A stretch of 64,000 nt of DNA from an uncultured Paracoccaceae bacterium (GTDB lineage: Bacteria > Pseudomonadota > Alphaproteobacteria > Rhodobacterales > Rhodobacteraceae), in the NCBI GenBank assembly GCA_947498985.1, contig CANMMF010000002.1:496001-560000 (forward strand). The letters are read 5' to 3'. The notes beneath the pieces are model-generated. The model saw only the letters and a program-made list of their open reading frames with translations. It ran no database searches and was not told the origin of the DNA. Made by a program: the position numbers and the translations under genes. Below are positions 8,313 through 17,112 of this stretch, one piece after another (the first letter of the stretch is position 1; the number at the start of each line of letters is the position of its first letter).

Positions 8313-9902
8313 TCAATGCAGATCCTTGTAGCTGATCTCTTTCACGTCCTTGCCGGTCTTGCCGCGGCGCACCAGCAGGCGGTTCAGCGCGTGGATATAG
8401 GCCTTGGCGGAGGCCACAACCGTGTCGGTATCGGCCGACTGACCGGTTGAGATCAGGCCGTCCTCTTCCAGACGCACCGACACCGTGGCCTGCGCATCCG
8501 TGCCTTCGGTGACCGCGTTGACCTGATAAAGCTGCAAATGCGCCTCAGTGGGATGCAGCGCGCGCACCGCCTTGAACGTGGCATCGACCGGCCCGTCGCC
8601 GCTGCAGGTGGCGGAAACCTCCTTGCCGTCGATCTCCATCTCCAGCGCGGCTTCTGCCGGGCCGCCGGTGCCGCAGACCACCTTGAGGTTGATCAGCTGC
8701 AACCGGTCGAGATCGCCATCCGTGGTGGCCGTCACAAGCGCGAGAATGTCGTCGTCATAGACCTCTTTCTTGCGATCGGCCAGTTCCTTGAACCGCACAA
8801 AGATGTCCTTGAGCTGGTTGTCCCCGACCTCGACCCCGAGATCCTTGAGCTTGGCGCGCAGCGCGGCGCGGCCGGAATGTTTGCCAAGCGGCAGGGAGGT
8901 TCCCGCAAGCCCCACATCCTCGGGGCGCATGATCTCGAAGGTTTCGGCGTTCTTGAGCATGCCGTCCTGGTGAATGCCGGATTCATGCGCAAAGGCGTTC
9001 TTGCCGACGATGGCCTTGTTGAACTGCACCGCAAAGCCCGAAACGGTCGCGACGCGGCGCGAGATATGCATGAGCTTCTGCGTCTCGACGCCGGTGGTGA
9101 ACGGCATTATGTCACCGCGGGTGCGGATCGCCATCACCACCTCTTCGAGCGCGGTGTTGCCTGCGCGCTCTCCGAGCCCGTTGATGGTGCATTCGACCTG
9201 CCGCGCGCCGCCTTCGACCGCGGCCAGCGCGTTGGCCGTCGCCATGCCAAGATCGTTGTGGCAATGGGTGGCAAAGATCACGTCACCGGCGCCGGGCACC
9301 GTCTCGATCAGGCGTTTGATCAGATCGGCGGATTCGCGCGGCGCGGTATAGCCCACGGTGTCGGGGATGTTGATCGTCGAGGCGCCCGCCTTGATCGCGA
9401 TCTCGACCACACGGCAGAGATAGTCCCACTCGGTCCGCGTGGCATCCATCGGCGACCATTGCACGTTGTCGCACAGGTTGCGGGCGTGGGTCACCGTGTC
9501 GTGGATGCGCTCGGCCATTTCGTCCATCGACAGGTTCGGGATCGCACGGTGCAGCGGCGAGGTGCCGATAAAGGTGTGGATGCGCGGCTGATCCGCATGC
9601 CGGATCGCCTCCCAGCAGCGGTCGATATCGGGCAATTGCGCCCGCGCCAGCCCGCAGATCACCGCCGATTTGGCGTTCTTTGCGATCTCCGACACGGCGC
9701 GGAAATCGCCTTCGGAGGCAATCGGAAAGCCCGCCTCGATGATATCGACCCCCATATCGTCGAGCAGCTCGGCGATCTCGAGCTTTTCGTCATGGGTCAT
9801 GGTGGCGCCGGGGCTTTGCTCTCCGTCGCGCAGGGTCGTGTCGAAGATCAACACGCGGTCTTTCGTCGTCTCTGGCGACGCGGCTTTGTCGGTATCGGTC
9901 AT
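8313..9902 (-). CDS. leuA: 2-isopropylmalate synthase
   Basis: A 529-residue enzyme of the first committed step of leucine synthesis: acetyl-CoA plus 2-ketoisovalerate to 2-isopropylmalate. The catalytic TIM barrel begins at IFDTTLRDGEQSPGATMT with the metal-binding Asp; further signatures are HCHNDLGMATANALA and the metal site in HESGIHQDGMLK. The C-terminal third is the LeuA allosteric (leucine feedback) domain, with CSGDGPVDATFKAV. The ATG at 9902 gives the standard N-terminus and length. Upstream lies a leucine-rich leader peptide and hairpin, so expression is probably attenuated by leucyl-tRNA supply. Confidence 0.95.
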   Translation of the reverse strand: MTDTDKAASPETTKDRVLIFDTTLRDGEQSPGATMTHDEKLEIAELLDDMGVDIIEAGFPIASEGDFRAVSEIAKNAKSAVICGLARAQLPDIDRCWEAIRHADQPRIHTFIGTSPLHRAIPNLSMDEMAERIHDTVTHARNLCDNVQWSPMDATRTEWDYLCRVVEIAIKAGASTINIPDTVGYTAPRESADLIKRLIETVPGAGDVIFATHCHNDLGMATANALAAVEGGARQVECTINGLGERAGNTALEEVVMAIRTRGDIMPFTTGVETQKLMHISRRVATVSGFAVQFNKAIVGKNAFAHESGIHQDGMLKNAETFEIMRPEDVGLAGTSLPLGKHSGRAALRAKLKDLGVEVGDNQLKDIFVRFKELADRKKEVYDDDILALVTATTDGDLDRLQLINLKVVCGTGGPAEAALEMEIDGKEVSATCSGDGPVDATFKAVRALHPTEAHLQLYQVNAVTEGTDAQATVSVRLEEDGLISTGQSADTDTVVASAKAYIHALNRLLVRRGKTGKDVKEISYKDLH

Positions 9903-9950
9903 GTCTGGTACTCTCTTGTCTTCGTCCTGGGATCCGTCGGCGCGATGGCA

Positions 9951-9992
9951 AAGCCCCTCTGAGCGGACGCGCCGGAACGGCACGCTCAGAGG
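9951..9992 (-). promoter_or_regulatory. leuA attenuator hairpin
   Basis: On the minus strand a perfect 10-bp stem, CCTCTGAGCG (9992-9983) with CGCTCAGAGG (9965-9956), closes a 17-nt loop and is followed by GGGCTTTGCC. The 5' arm overlaps the stop codon and last Leu codon of the leader ORF, which is the geometry expected if ribosome stalling at leucine codons frees or masks the stem. The U-run is short (TTT), so termination strength is uncertain. Confidence 0.6.
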
Positions 9993-10072
9993 CGGATTAG
10001 GAGAAGACGCAGGCCAAGCGCAAGCGGCGCCGAAAGGCGCGCTGCTGCGGGGATATGGCCGATCATCGTCAT
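9986..10072 (-). CDS. leuL: leu leader peptide (attenuation)
   Basis: A 28-codon ORF beginning ATG ACG ATG and ending TGA about 84 nt before leuA. Eight of 28 residues are Leu, and the end is G-L-R-L-L-L-I-R-L, with codons CTT, CTC and CTA in a row. This is the composition of leader peptides that sense leucyl-tRNA in proteobacterial leuA operons (established mechanism). The stop codon lies inside the 5' arm of the attenuator hairpin. A -10-like TATAGT lies only 7 nt before the ATG, so the ORF may be leaderless; no clear Shine-Dalgarno is present. Confidence 0.65.
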   Translation of the reverse strand: MTMIGHIPAAARLSAPLALGLRLLLIRL

Positions 10073-10079
10073 GATCCGC

Positions 10080-10107
10080 ACTATACGGCGCAAAATTCAT
10101 TTGAAAA
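10080..10107 (-). promoter_or_regulatory. Candidate promoter for leuL-leuA
   Basis: On the minus strand TTTTCA (10107-10102) and TATAGT (10085-10080) are separated by 16 nt. The -10 ends 7 nt before the leader ATG, placing the start of transcription at or next to the A of the ATG. Hexamers judged by eye only. Confidence 0.35.
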
Positions 10108-10223
10108 GAGGGGCGACCGGCAAAATTCACCATAGTCGCAGTGCAGTGCTTTGAAGACGGCGCGGCTTGGGGCATAGTTGCACGCAGAGCAGAACCCGCG
10201 TGGCAAGAAGGCAGGGCAAGACA

Positions 10224-13200
10224 ATGATCCGACAGGTGCTGGCCGCGATGGCGCTGGCCTTGGCCGCCATGGTGGCCCCCGTGATGGCGAACGCAGAGCG
10301 GGAGCAGGCCCGCGTCTACTTTTTCGGCAATTCCCTCGTGCATCATCTGAGCGAAGCGGCGGACACCACCAACGTGCCGCATTGGCTCAACCAGATGGCG
10401 CGGGCCGCGGGCAAGGGCTTTGCCACCGACGGGCAATGGGGTTTCTTGCGCAATTTTGCCGACGGGCTGCCGCCGACCGCCAATTGGGGGTTTTCCGGTG
10501 TCCCGGGCGCTTGGAACCCCGATCGCGGCGGGTTTGGCGCGGCGGGGTTTGACGCGGTGGTCATCACTCCGGCGAATTTCATCCAGTACCAGCAGCCAGA
10601 TGTGCCGTATGACGGCGACAATGCCACCGGCGAAAGCCCGGTGGGCGCGATGCTGCGGCTCATCGACTGGGTTCGGCGCGAAAGCCCGGAAACCCGGATT
10701 TTCCTCTATGAAGGCTGGGCGGAGATGGAGGATCTCGGCGGTCCCGACAGGCTCGATGCCGGGGCCACCGACGCCTATCACGCGCGCAACGCGGGCCCGC
10801 ACCACCAGTGGTTTCTCGACGCCACAGAGGATCTGCAGCAGGCCCGGTCCGGCCTTGCGGTGCAGCTGATCCCCGTCGCTTCGGTGCTTGCGGAACTGTC
10901 GATGCAGGACGGGCCGCTGGCTGCGATCCCGCTTGGCGATCTCTATACCGATGGCGCGCCGCACGGCACGCCGACGCAATACCTGCTGGCTGCGATGGTG
11001 ACCTATGCCGCGCTCTACGACGCGCCGCCGCCCGCAGGCTGGCAGCCGCCCGCCACCCTGCACCCGGTGCTGGTGGAAAACTATAACGCGATTGCCGGGG
11101 CGATCTGGAACGCGACGCCCGCCATACCGGAACGGGCCCCTGCGCCGACCGCGCCGCAACCGGTGGCGGAAGATGTGACAGACAACGCGGCCGACGACGC
11201 GGGCGACGATGTGGCGGACGCAGCGCCCGAAATGTCGGGCGACACGACCCTCCCCCTGCCCGAACGGCAGCCGGTGACCCTGCCGCCTCCCGGCGCGCGG
11301 CCCGAAGGCGCACCGGCGCTTGGCATGGGGCTCAACGGAATCGCCGACTGGTCGACACAGCACCCGTTCCTCAACCTGATGAAGACCGCGCGTCCGTTTG
11401 TGGGGCATCTGCCGGATCAATGGGGCGGGGTCTCGGCGGATCAGCTGCGGGCGGGCGGCTATCTCGACGAAAACGGCTGGCCCATCGCGCTGCCCGATGG
11501 GGTCGACACGCTGGAATCGGTGCTGCTCACCGACCAGCCAAAGGAGGCGCAGCACCTGCGCGGGAGCTACGTGCTGCGCTACGACGGCGAAGGCCCGATC
11601 CGCCTGACCGGACGCGCCGCCCGGGTGCGCTATGAGCCCGGAGAGATCACGTTCTTCTATGAGCCCGGCGAGGGTCTTGTCGGCATCACGCTCTCCGATA
11701 TTCCCGCGACCAACCCGGTTCGCAACATCACGATCCTGCGCGAGGAGCATGTGCAGCTGGACGAGGCCGGGGTGCTCTTCAACCCGCTTTGGATCGAGCG
11801 GGTGAAGGACCTGCGCTCTGTCCGCTTCATGGACTGGATGATGACCAACGGTGCCACCGCCCAGAGCTGGGAGGACCGGCCCCGCATGAGCGACGCGACC
11901 TGGGCGGCCTGGGGTGTGCCGCCCGAGGTCATGATCCATCTGGCCAACCAGATCGGCGCGGATCCGTGGTTCACCATGCCGCATCTGGCCGATGACGATT
12001 ACATGCGGCGCTTTGCGCAGATGGTCAAAGCCGACCTCGATCCGCGGCTGAAAGCCTATGTCGAGTATTCCAACGAGATGTGGAACTTCATCTTTCCGCA
12101 GGCGGGCTGGGCCGCGGCGCAGGCAGAAGCGCTCTGGGGCCCCTCTGAAACCGGCTGGATGCAGTATTACGGGCTGCGCGCCGCGCAGGTGATGGATATC
12201 TGGGCAGAGGTTTACGGCGATGAGGCCGACACCCGTCTGGTGCGGGTCGCCGCAACCCATACCGGCTGGCCGGGGCTGGAGGAAAGCGTGCTGATGGCGC
12301 CGCTGGCCTATCTGCAACTTGGCCGCCCGGCGAAGGACAGCTTCGACGCCTACGCGATCACCGGCTATTTCGGCTACGAGATGGGCGGGGCGGAGATGGC
12401 GCCGCAGATGAATGCCTGGCTCGATCAGGCCGAGGCCGCGGCCGATGCAGCTGGCCGCGCGCAGGGGCTGCGGCGGGTCGCGCTGCGGGAATTCGTGCGC
12501 GAAACCGGCTTTGACGCGGCGATTGCCCCGGTCACGCTGGCGCTGGAGCAGGGCTCCCTGCGAGAGTTGATCGAAGAGGTCTTTCCCTACCATGCCGGTG
12601 CCGCGCGCAAGGCCGGATTGCGCCTGATCATGTATGAAGGCGGCACCCACGCCGCCCCGCATGGCGCGCAGGTCAATGACGACCGGCTGGCGCAGTTCTT
12701 TGCCGCCTATAACTACACGCCCGAGATGGCCAAGCTATACGAATTGCTGCTCGGCGGCTGGGTCGATGCGGGCGGCACTCTGTTCAACGGGTTTGTGGAT
12801 GTGGCCCCGGCCACGAAATGGGGCAGCTGGGGCGCGCTGCGCCATCTCGACGATGCCAATCCGCGCTGGGACATGCTGATGGCCTATAATGCCACCGGCC
12901 CGACCGGATGGGAGCGGCGCGACGAGACCGCCTTTGCCGATGGCATCACGCGCATCGCGGGCAGCGGCAACCAGCGGCTGCAGGGCACCAGCCAGGAGGA
13001 TATCCTGATCGCGGGCTCGGGTGACGACACGCTGATCTCCGCGGGTGGTTCGGATCATCTGCATGGCGGACCCGGAGAGGACCGCGCCGTGCTGCCGGGC
13101 TTCCGGCAGGATTACACGTTCTCGCGCAACGGCGCGGTGCTGATCGCCCGCGGTCCCCGCGGCCGGGTGCAGATGGCGTCGGTGGAAACGCTGGCCTTTG

Positions 13201-13241
13201 CGGCCCAGCCAACGGTGTTTGTGCCTGCGTCGGAGTTCTGA
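10224..13241 (+). CDS. Large secreted SGNH-like / GH-A-like / RTX calcium-binding protein
   Basis: A 1005-residue protein with a signal peptide (VLAAMALALAAMVAPVMA). Residues 25-300 start RVYFFGNSLVHHLS, resembling an SGNH-hydrolase block I, and are followed by a Pro/Ala/Asp-rich linker near residues 305-365. The central part (about 370-890) includes YVEYSNEMWNF near residue 614; an N-E pair after a beta strand is the acid/base signature of clan GH-A glycoside hydrolases, so a carbohydrate-active role is plausible. The C-terminus carries RTX nonapeptides (AGSGDDTLISAGGSDHLHGG), which bind calcium and usually mark type I secretion; a Sec signal and RTX repeats together are unusual. Start chosen at the ATG that begins the signal peptide. 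Substrate unknown. Confidence 0.7.
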   Translation: MIRQVLAAMALALAAMVAPVMANAEREQARVYFFGNSLVHHLSEAADTTNVPHWLNQMARAAGKGFATDGQWGFLRNFADGLPPTANWGFSGVPGAWNPDRGGFGAAGFDAVVITPANFIQYQQPDVPYDGDNATGESPVGAMLRLIDWVRRESPETRIFLYEGWAEMEDLGGPDRLDAGATDAYHARNAGPHHQWFLDATEDLQQARSGLAVQLIPVASVLAELSMQDGPLAAIPLGDLYTDGAPHGTPTQYLLAAMVTYAALYDAPPPAGWQPPATLHPVLVENYNAIAGAIWNATPAIPERAPAPTAPQPVAEDVTDNAADDAGDDVADAAPEMSGDTTLPLPERQPVTLPPPGARPEGAPALGMGLNGIADWSTQHPFLNLMKTARPFVGHLPDQWGGVSADQLRAGGYLDENGWPIALPDGVDTLESVLLTDQPKEAQHLRGSYVLRYDGEGPIRLTGRAARVRYEPGEITFFYEPGEGLVGITLSDIPATNPVRNITILREEHVQLDEAGVLFNPLWIERVKDLRSVRFMDWMMTNGATAQSWEDRPRMSDATWAAWGVPPEVMIHLANQIGADPWFTMPHLADDDYMRRFAQMVKADLDPRLKAYVEYSNEMWNFIFPQAGWAAAQAEALWGPSETGWMQYYGLRAAQVMDIWAEVYGDEADTRLVRVAATHTGWPGLEESVLMAPLAYLQLGRPAKDSFDAYAITGYFGYEMGGAEMAPQMNAWLDQAEAAADAAGRAQGLRRVALREFVRETGFDAAIAPVTLALEQGSLRELIEEVFPYHAGAARKAGLRLIMYEGGTHAAPHGAQVNDDRLAQFFAAYNYTPEMAKLYELLLGGWVDAGGTLFNGFVDVAPATKWGSWGALRHLDDANPRWDMLMAYNATGPTGWERRDETAFADGITRIAGSGNQRLQGTSQEDILIAGSGDDTLISAGGSDHLHGGPGEDRAVLPGFRQDYTFSRNGAVLIARGPRGRVQMASVETLAFAAQPTVFVPASEF

Positions 13242-13345
13242 GCGGGCCCGGGTCGGGACGCGCACGGACCGACAAGCCTTGCCCGGATGGGTCGCGCCAC
13301 GCGTCGCTGCCCAGGGCCCGGGCCTCACGCACAAGGCTGCCCCGG

Positions 13346-14566
13346 TCAGCCGCCGTTTTCGTCCCGTGTCCGGGAGATCTCCTGCACCAGCGTCTCTGCG
13401 CCCAGCGCGGCGCGGTAATGCGCCTCCACATGCGCGCGGCCACCTGCGGCGACGCGCGTCAGCGTCTCGGGATCGGCGCCAAGGTCGCGGATCATCCGCG
13501 CCAGCTCCACCGGTTTCCTGGGGCTGACCAGAAACCCGGTCTGCCCGTGGGTGATCAGCTCGCTCACGCCACCGGCCTCGGTGCCGATCGTGGGCACCCC
13601 CATCGACATCGCCTCCATATAGGCCACGCCCAGAGGTTCGTGCCAGCTGGCCAGCACAAACAGATGCGCCGTCTCCAGCTTTTCGCGCACCGCACCCGCA
13701 TCAATGGCGCCCAGCAGCTTCACGTGATCCTGCAGGCGCAGTTTCTTCAGATGCGCCTCGAGCTCCTTGCGGTAGCCGGAGCCGCCCGAATCATCCTCTC
13801 CCGCGATCTCGAGCCGCACATCGGTGCCGTGATCGAGCAGATGGCGCACCGCCGACATCAGGTCCTGATGGCCCTTGACCACATTGAGCCGCGCGCAGGA
13901 GAACAGCCGGATCGGCGTGCCCTTCTCGGGTGGTGCGTAGGCGGCAGAGCGGGTCAGGATACGCGTGTCGACCCCCATCGGACGGATCGGCAACCGGTCC
14001 GGAAGCGCTCCGGCAAGGCTGTCCTCGATCTCGCCGCGCAGCTTTCGGGTGATCACCGTGGCAAAGGCCGCACCGCGCCACTTGAAATTCTGTCCGGGCC
14101 CGTAGTCGCTGAGCGGGCCGTGCAGGGTCAGTGAATAGGGCACGCCGCCCGCCGCCCGCGCAAACCCCGCGATCAGCGCCGCGCGTCCGCAGGAATGCAC
14201 ATGCACGTGGTCGAGCTCCTGCGCGCGGGTGTAGCGCAACAGCGCCTCCGACGCGGGCACCGCCAGCAGCGCGTCGCGCGCAAATCCCGCACCTTCCTGC
14301 GCCATCCACCTCGGCAGCCCCTGCCGCGTGAGGCGGATGAAGCCGCGCATCGCCTCGACCGGGTGCAGGCGTCCCAGATAGGTGGTCCGCGCCATGGCGT
14401 CGTCCGACCAATCATGCGCGATCAGCCCGTCGGGCGGCTTGCGGGTGGACAGCACATGCACAGCGTGGCCCATCGCTTCGAGCGCGCGGATCTCGCGCCA
14501 GAAGAAAATATGGGTCTGTCCCGGAAATTGCGGGACAAGATATCCGATTCGCAATGGACGCGTCAC
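13346..14566 (-). CDS. Glycosyltransferase family 4 (colanic-acid WcaL-like)
   Basis: A 406-residue GT-B enzyme. The N-terminal half opens LRIGYLVPQFPGQTHIFFWR and includes HVHVHSCGRAALIAG; the C-terminal half carries the nucleotide-sugar site HEPLGVAYMEAMSMGVPTIG, containing the E-x7-E pattern, and TEAGGVSELI. It should transfer a sugar from a nucleotide donor to a lipid-linked glycan on the cytoplasmic face. The start is GTG with GAGG 6 nt upstream. It is divergent from the next glycosyltransferase, and marks the left end of the surface-polysaccharide locus. Confidence 0.88.
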   Translation of the reverse strand: MTRPLRIGYLVPQFPGQTHIFFWREIRALEAMGHAVHVLSTRKPPDGLIAHDWSDDAMARTTYLGRLHPVEAMRGFIRLTRQGLPRWMAQEGAGFARDALLAVPASEALLRYTRAQELDHVHVHSCGRAALIAGFARAAGGVPYSLTLHGPLSDYGPGQNFKWRGAAFATVITRKLRGEIEDSLAGALPDRLPIRPMGVDTRILTRSAAYAPPEKGTPIRLFSCARLNVVKGHQDLMSAVRHLLDHGTDVRLEIAGEDDSGGSGYRKELEAHLKKLRLQDHVKLLGAIDAGAVREKLETAHLFVLASWHEPLGVAYMEAMSMGVPTIGTEAGGVSELITHGQTGFLVSPRKPVELARMIRDLGADPETLTRVAAGGRAHVEAHYRAALGAETLVQEISRTRDENGG

Positions 14567-14633
14567 AAGGACCTCGGGGCTCGGGATGGCTGGCAGCCGG
14601 AATTGACGACAAATCTAGTCGATTCCATGCTTT

Positions 14634-14694
14634 GGCCACAGTTAACTGACACAAGGAGGCCGGATTGGGGTTGGATTTTCTTACATCTGTGGCC
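14634..14694. repeat. Inverted repeat between divergent glycosyltransferases
   Basis: GGCCACAG at 14634-14641 is mirrored by CTGTGGCC at 14687-14694, 45 nt apart, in the 166-nt divergent promoter region. It could be a regulator site or form a cruciform; no regulator can be named. Confidence 0.3.
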
Positions 14695-14732
14695 GCACGG
14701 GAACGGCAACGGGGCAAACGGGCTGTGAAACG

Positions 14733-15566
14733 GTGACACCGCTGACGATCATCCTGCCGGCCAGCAACGAGGAGTCGCTGATCGGCGGTTGTCTCGATGC
14801 CGTTCTGGCGTCGCACTGGACGCGCGCGACCCCGGTGTCGTGCATCGTCGTGGCCAATGGCTGTTCCGATGCAACGGCGGAGGTGGCCCGGACCCGCGCG
14901 CCGGGCTTTGACGCGCGCGGCTGGCGGCTTGAGGTGATCGACCGGCGCGAGGGCGGCAAGCTGGCGGCACTGAATGCAGGCGACGCGCAGGCCGCGGAGG
15001 GCACGCGGGCCTATCTGGATGCGGATGTCCTCATGCACCCCGCACTCCTGCAGCAGATCGCCGGGGCGCTCGACACCGAGGCGCCGCGCTATGCCAGCGG
15101 GCAGGTCGAGATCGCCGCCACCGGGGCCGTGTCACGCGCCTATGCGCGGATCTGGCGGCAGGTCCCCTTCATGGCCCGGGGGGTGCCCGGCTGCGGGGTC
15201 TTTGCGGTCAACGCCGCCGGTCGCGCCCGGTGGGCGCGCTTTCCCGATATCATCGCCGACGATATGTTCGTGCATCTCAACTTTGCGCCCGAGGAACGGA
15301 TCGGCGTGCCCGCGCCCTATCACTGGCCCATTGCCGAAGGGTTCGGCGCGCTTGTGCGCGTGCGCCGCAGGCAGGATGCCGGTGTGGCCGAGATCGTCCG
15401 CAAGTTCCCGGCGCTGCTGGCCAATGACGACAAACCCGCCTTTCCGGCGCGCGCCAAGCTTGCCATGGCGCTGCGCGATCCGCTGGGCTTTGCGGTCTAT
15501 GCGGGGGTGGCCGTTGCCAGCCGCCTGACGCGCAGACGCGCGCAAGGCTGGAGCCGGGGGCGATGA
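14733..15566 (+). CDS. Glycosyltransferase family 2
   Basis: A 277-residue GT-A enzyme opening TIILPASNEESLIGGCLDAV, the classic GT2 N-terminus. The metal-binding DxD is in RAYLDADVLMHP, and a conserved acidic region follows at ADDMFVHLNFAPEERI. It lacks obvious membrane segments except a weak C-terminal one (DPLGFAVYAGVAVASRL). The start is GTG. The stop overlaps the ATG of the flippase gene by 4 nt, so the pair is translationally coupled, which suggests work on the same lipid-linked glycan. Confidence 0.88.
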   Translation: MTPLTIILPASNEESLIGGCLDAVLASHWTRATPVSCIVVANGCSDATAEVARTRAPGFDARGWRLEVIDRREGGKLAALNAGDAQAAEGTRAYLDADVLMHPALLQQIAGALDTEAPRYASGQVEIAATGAVSRAYARIWRQVPFMARGVPGCGVFAVNAAGRARWARFPDIIADDMFVHLNFAPEERIGVPAPYHWPIAEGFGALVRVRRRQDAGVAEIVRKFPALLANDDKPAFPARAKLAMALRDPLGFAVYAGVAVASRLTRRRAQGWSRGR

Positions 15567-16930
15567 GCGCGCTTCTTGACCGGTTCCGCGGCGGCTCTTT
15601 CGGTGCGCGTGTGCTGCGCTCGTCCTTCCTGACGCTGGCGGGGTTCGGCTTTGGCCAGATCATCCGGCTGGCGTCGAACCTCATCCTGACGCGGCTTCTG
15701 TTTCCCGAAGCCTTTGGCCTCATGGCGCTGGTCATGGTGTTCCTGATGGGGCTGGGGCAGTTTTCCGACGTCGGTGTGACCCCGGCGATCCTGCAGTCAA
15801 GGCGCGGGGACGACCGCGACTTTCTCAACACCGCCTGGACCATCCAGGTGCTGCGCGGCTTTGGCCTCTGGCTTGTGGCCTGTGCCGCCGCCTTTCCGAT
15901 GGCGGCGTTTTACGACGAACCGCTGCTCACCCAGCTTTTGCCGGTCGCCGCCCTGACGCTGCTGATCGCAGGCTTCAAGCCGACGCGCATGGACACGGCC
16001 AACCGGCACCTGATGCTGGGCCGCGTGACGGTGATCGACATGGGGGTGCAACTGATCGGCGTGGCGGTGGCCATCGCGCTGGCCTGGGCCACCGGGTCGG
16101 TCTGGGCGCTGGTGATCTCGGGCGTTGTCGGCGCCATCGCCGAGGTCATCGTGAACGCCCGCTTTCTGCCCGGAGAGCGCAACCGCCTGCGCTGGGAGAA
16201 ACCGGCCGCGCGGGAGCTTGTCAACTTCGGCAAATGGGTGTTTCTGGCCACCATCGCCGGGTTTCTCTTCAGCCAGGCGGACAAGATCCTGATCGGCAAG
16301 TGGCTGCCGCTCGACGTGTTCGGGGTCTATAATATCGGCTTCTTTCTTGCCGCTTTTCCGATGCTGCTGGGCGGCATGGTCACCCGCAAGATCCTGATCC
16401 CGATCTACCGCGAAACGCCGCCTGCGGAAAGCCGCGCGAACTTCCTCAAGCTGCGCAAGATGCGCTTTGCGGTGACCACGATGCTGATGGCGCTGGTCAC
16501 GATCTTTGCCTGCGCCGGGGTCTGGCTTGTCGGGGTGATGTACGATCCGCGCTACGCGCTGGCCGGGCCGGTGGTCACCGTGCTGGCCTGCGCCCAGATC
16601 CCGATGCTTATCGTGATGACCTATGACCAGGCCGCGCTGGCCGCCGGGGACAGCCGCCGGTTTTTCGTCCTGGCCGCGGCCCGCGCGGTGCTGATGATCG
16701 GCTGTCTGCTGATCGGTCTGGAAAGCGCAGGGCTGATCGGCGCGCTCATCGGGCAGGGGGCGGCGTTCCTGCTCTCCTACCCGGTTGTGGTATGGCTGGC
16801 GCGCCGGATGCAGGCCTGGGACGCGCTGCACGACGTGATCTTTGCGGCCCTGGGCATTTTGGCCGCATCGCTCGCTTCATGGCTCAATTGGGCCGCAATT
16901 ATGGCACTCGCAGCAGGCGGTGGCCCCTAG
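15563..16930 (+). CDS. Wzx-type oligosaccharide flippase
   Basis: A 455-residue integral membrane protein of the MOP/polysaccharide transporter superfamily with about twelve predicted hydrophobic helices. Characteristic pieces are the N-terminal VLRSSFLTLAGFGFGQ, LILTRLLFPEAFGLMAL, QADKILIGKWLPLDVFGVYN and a hydrophobic C-terminus. It should move lipid-linked repeat units across the inner membrane in a Wzx/Wzy-type pathway. No Wzy polymerase was found in the window. The ATGA overlap with the upstream GT2 is clear. Confidence 0.9.
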   Translation: MSALLDRFRGGSFGARVLRSSFLTLAGFGFGQIIRLASNLILTRLLFPEAFGLMALVMVFLMGLGQFSDVGVTPAILQSRRGDDRDFLNTAWTIQVLRGFGLWLVACAAAFPMAAFYDEPLLTQLLPVAALTLLIAGFKPTRMDTANRHLMLGRVTVIDMGVQLIGVAVAIALAWATGSVWALVISGVVGAIAEVIVNARFLPGERNRLRWEKPAARELVNFGKWVFLATIAGFLFSQADKILIGKWLPLDVFGVYNIGFFLAAFPMLLGGMVTRKILIPIYRETPPAESRANFLKLRKMRFAVTTMLMALVTIFACAGVWLVGVMYDPRYALAGPVVTVLACAQIPMLIVMTYDQAALAAGDSRRFFVLAAARAVLMIGCLLIGLESAGLIGALIGQGAAFLLSYPVVVWLARRMQAWDALHDVIFAALGILAASLASWLNWAAIMALAAGGGP

Positions 16931-16972
16931 CCTGCGGTTCCACATTGGCAACAGTTCTGCTAAGCTGCTCCA

Positions 16973-16992
16973 CTGTTCATATATGAGAACAG
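16973..16992. promoter_or_regulatory. Palindromic operator candidate upstream of the PKS
   Basis: CTGTTC and GAACAG form perfect 6-nt arms around an AT-rich 8-nt centre (ATATATGA), 120 nt before the PKS start. A second small hairpin (CCGGAA/TTCCGG) lies at 17007-17030. The site could bind a dimeric regulator; it does not match the GTTC-N7-GTTC LexA box. Confidence 0.3.
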
Positions 16993-17112
16993 GTAACCCG
17001 ATAAATCCGGAAGAATCTGGCTTTTTCCGGCTGTGATATCAAAAAATCGCCGCATTTTGCGCGCATTTCTACGTGAGAGTGGCGGCGTTTCCGGGGCTGG
17101 GATGTTTTGTTG

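Noticed and set aside
9903-12662. A minus-strand frame open for over 900 codons, continuous with leuA and antisense to the RTX/GH-A protein
   Set aside because: It is an extension of the leuA frame past its true start. The translation has no domain features and the plus strand there encodes a protein with a signal peptide and RTX repeats; high GC removes stops by chance.
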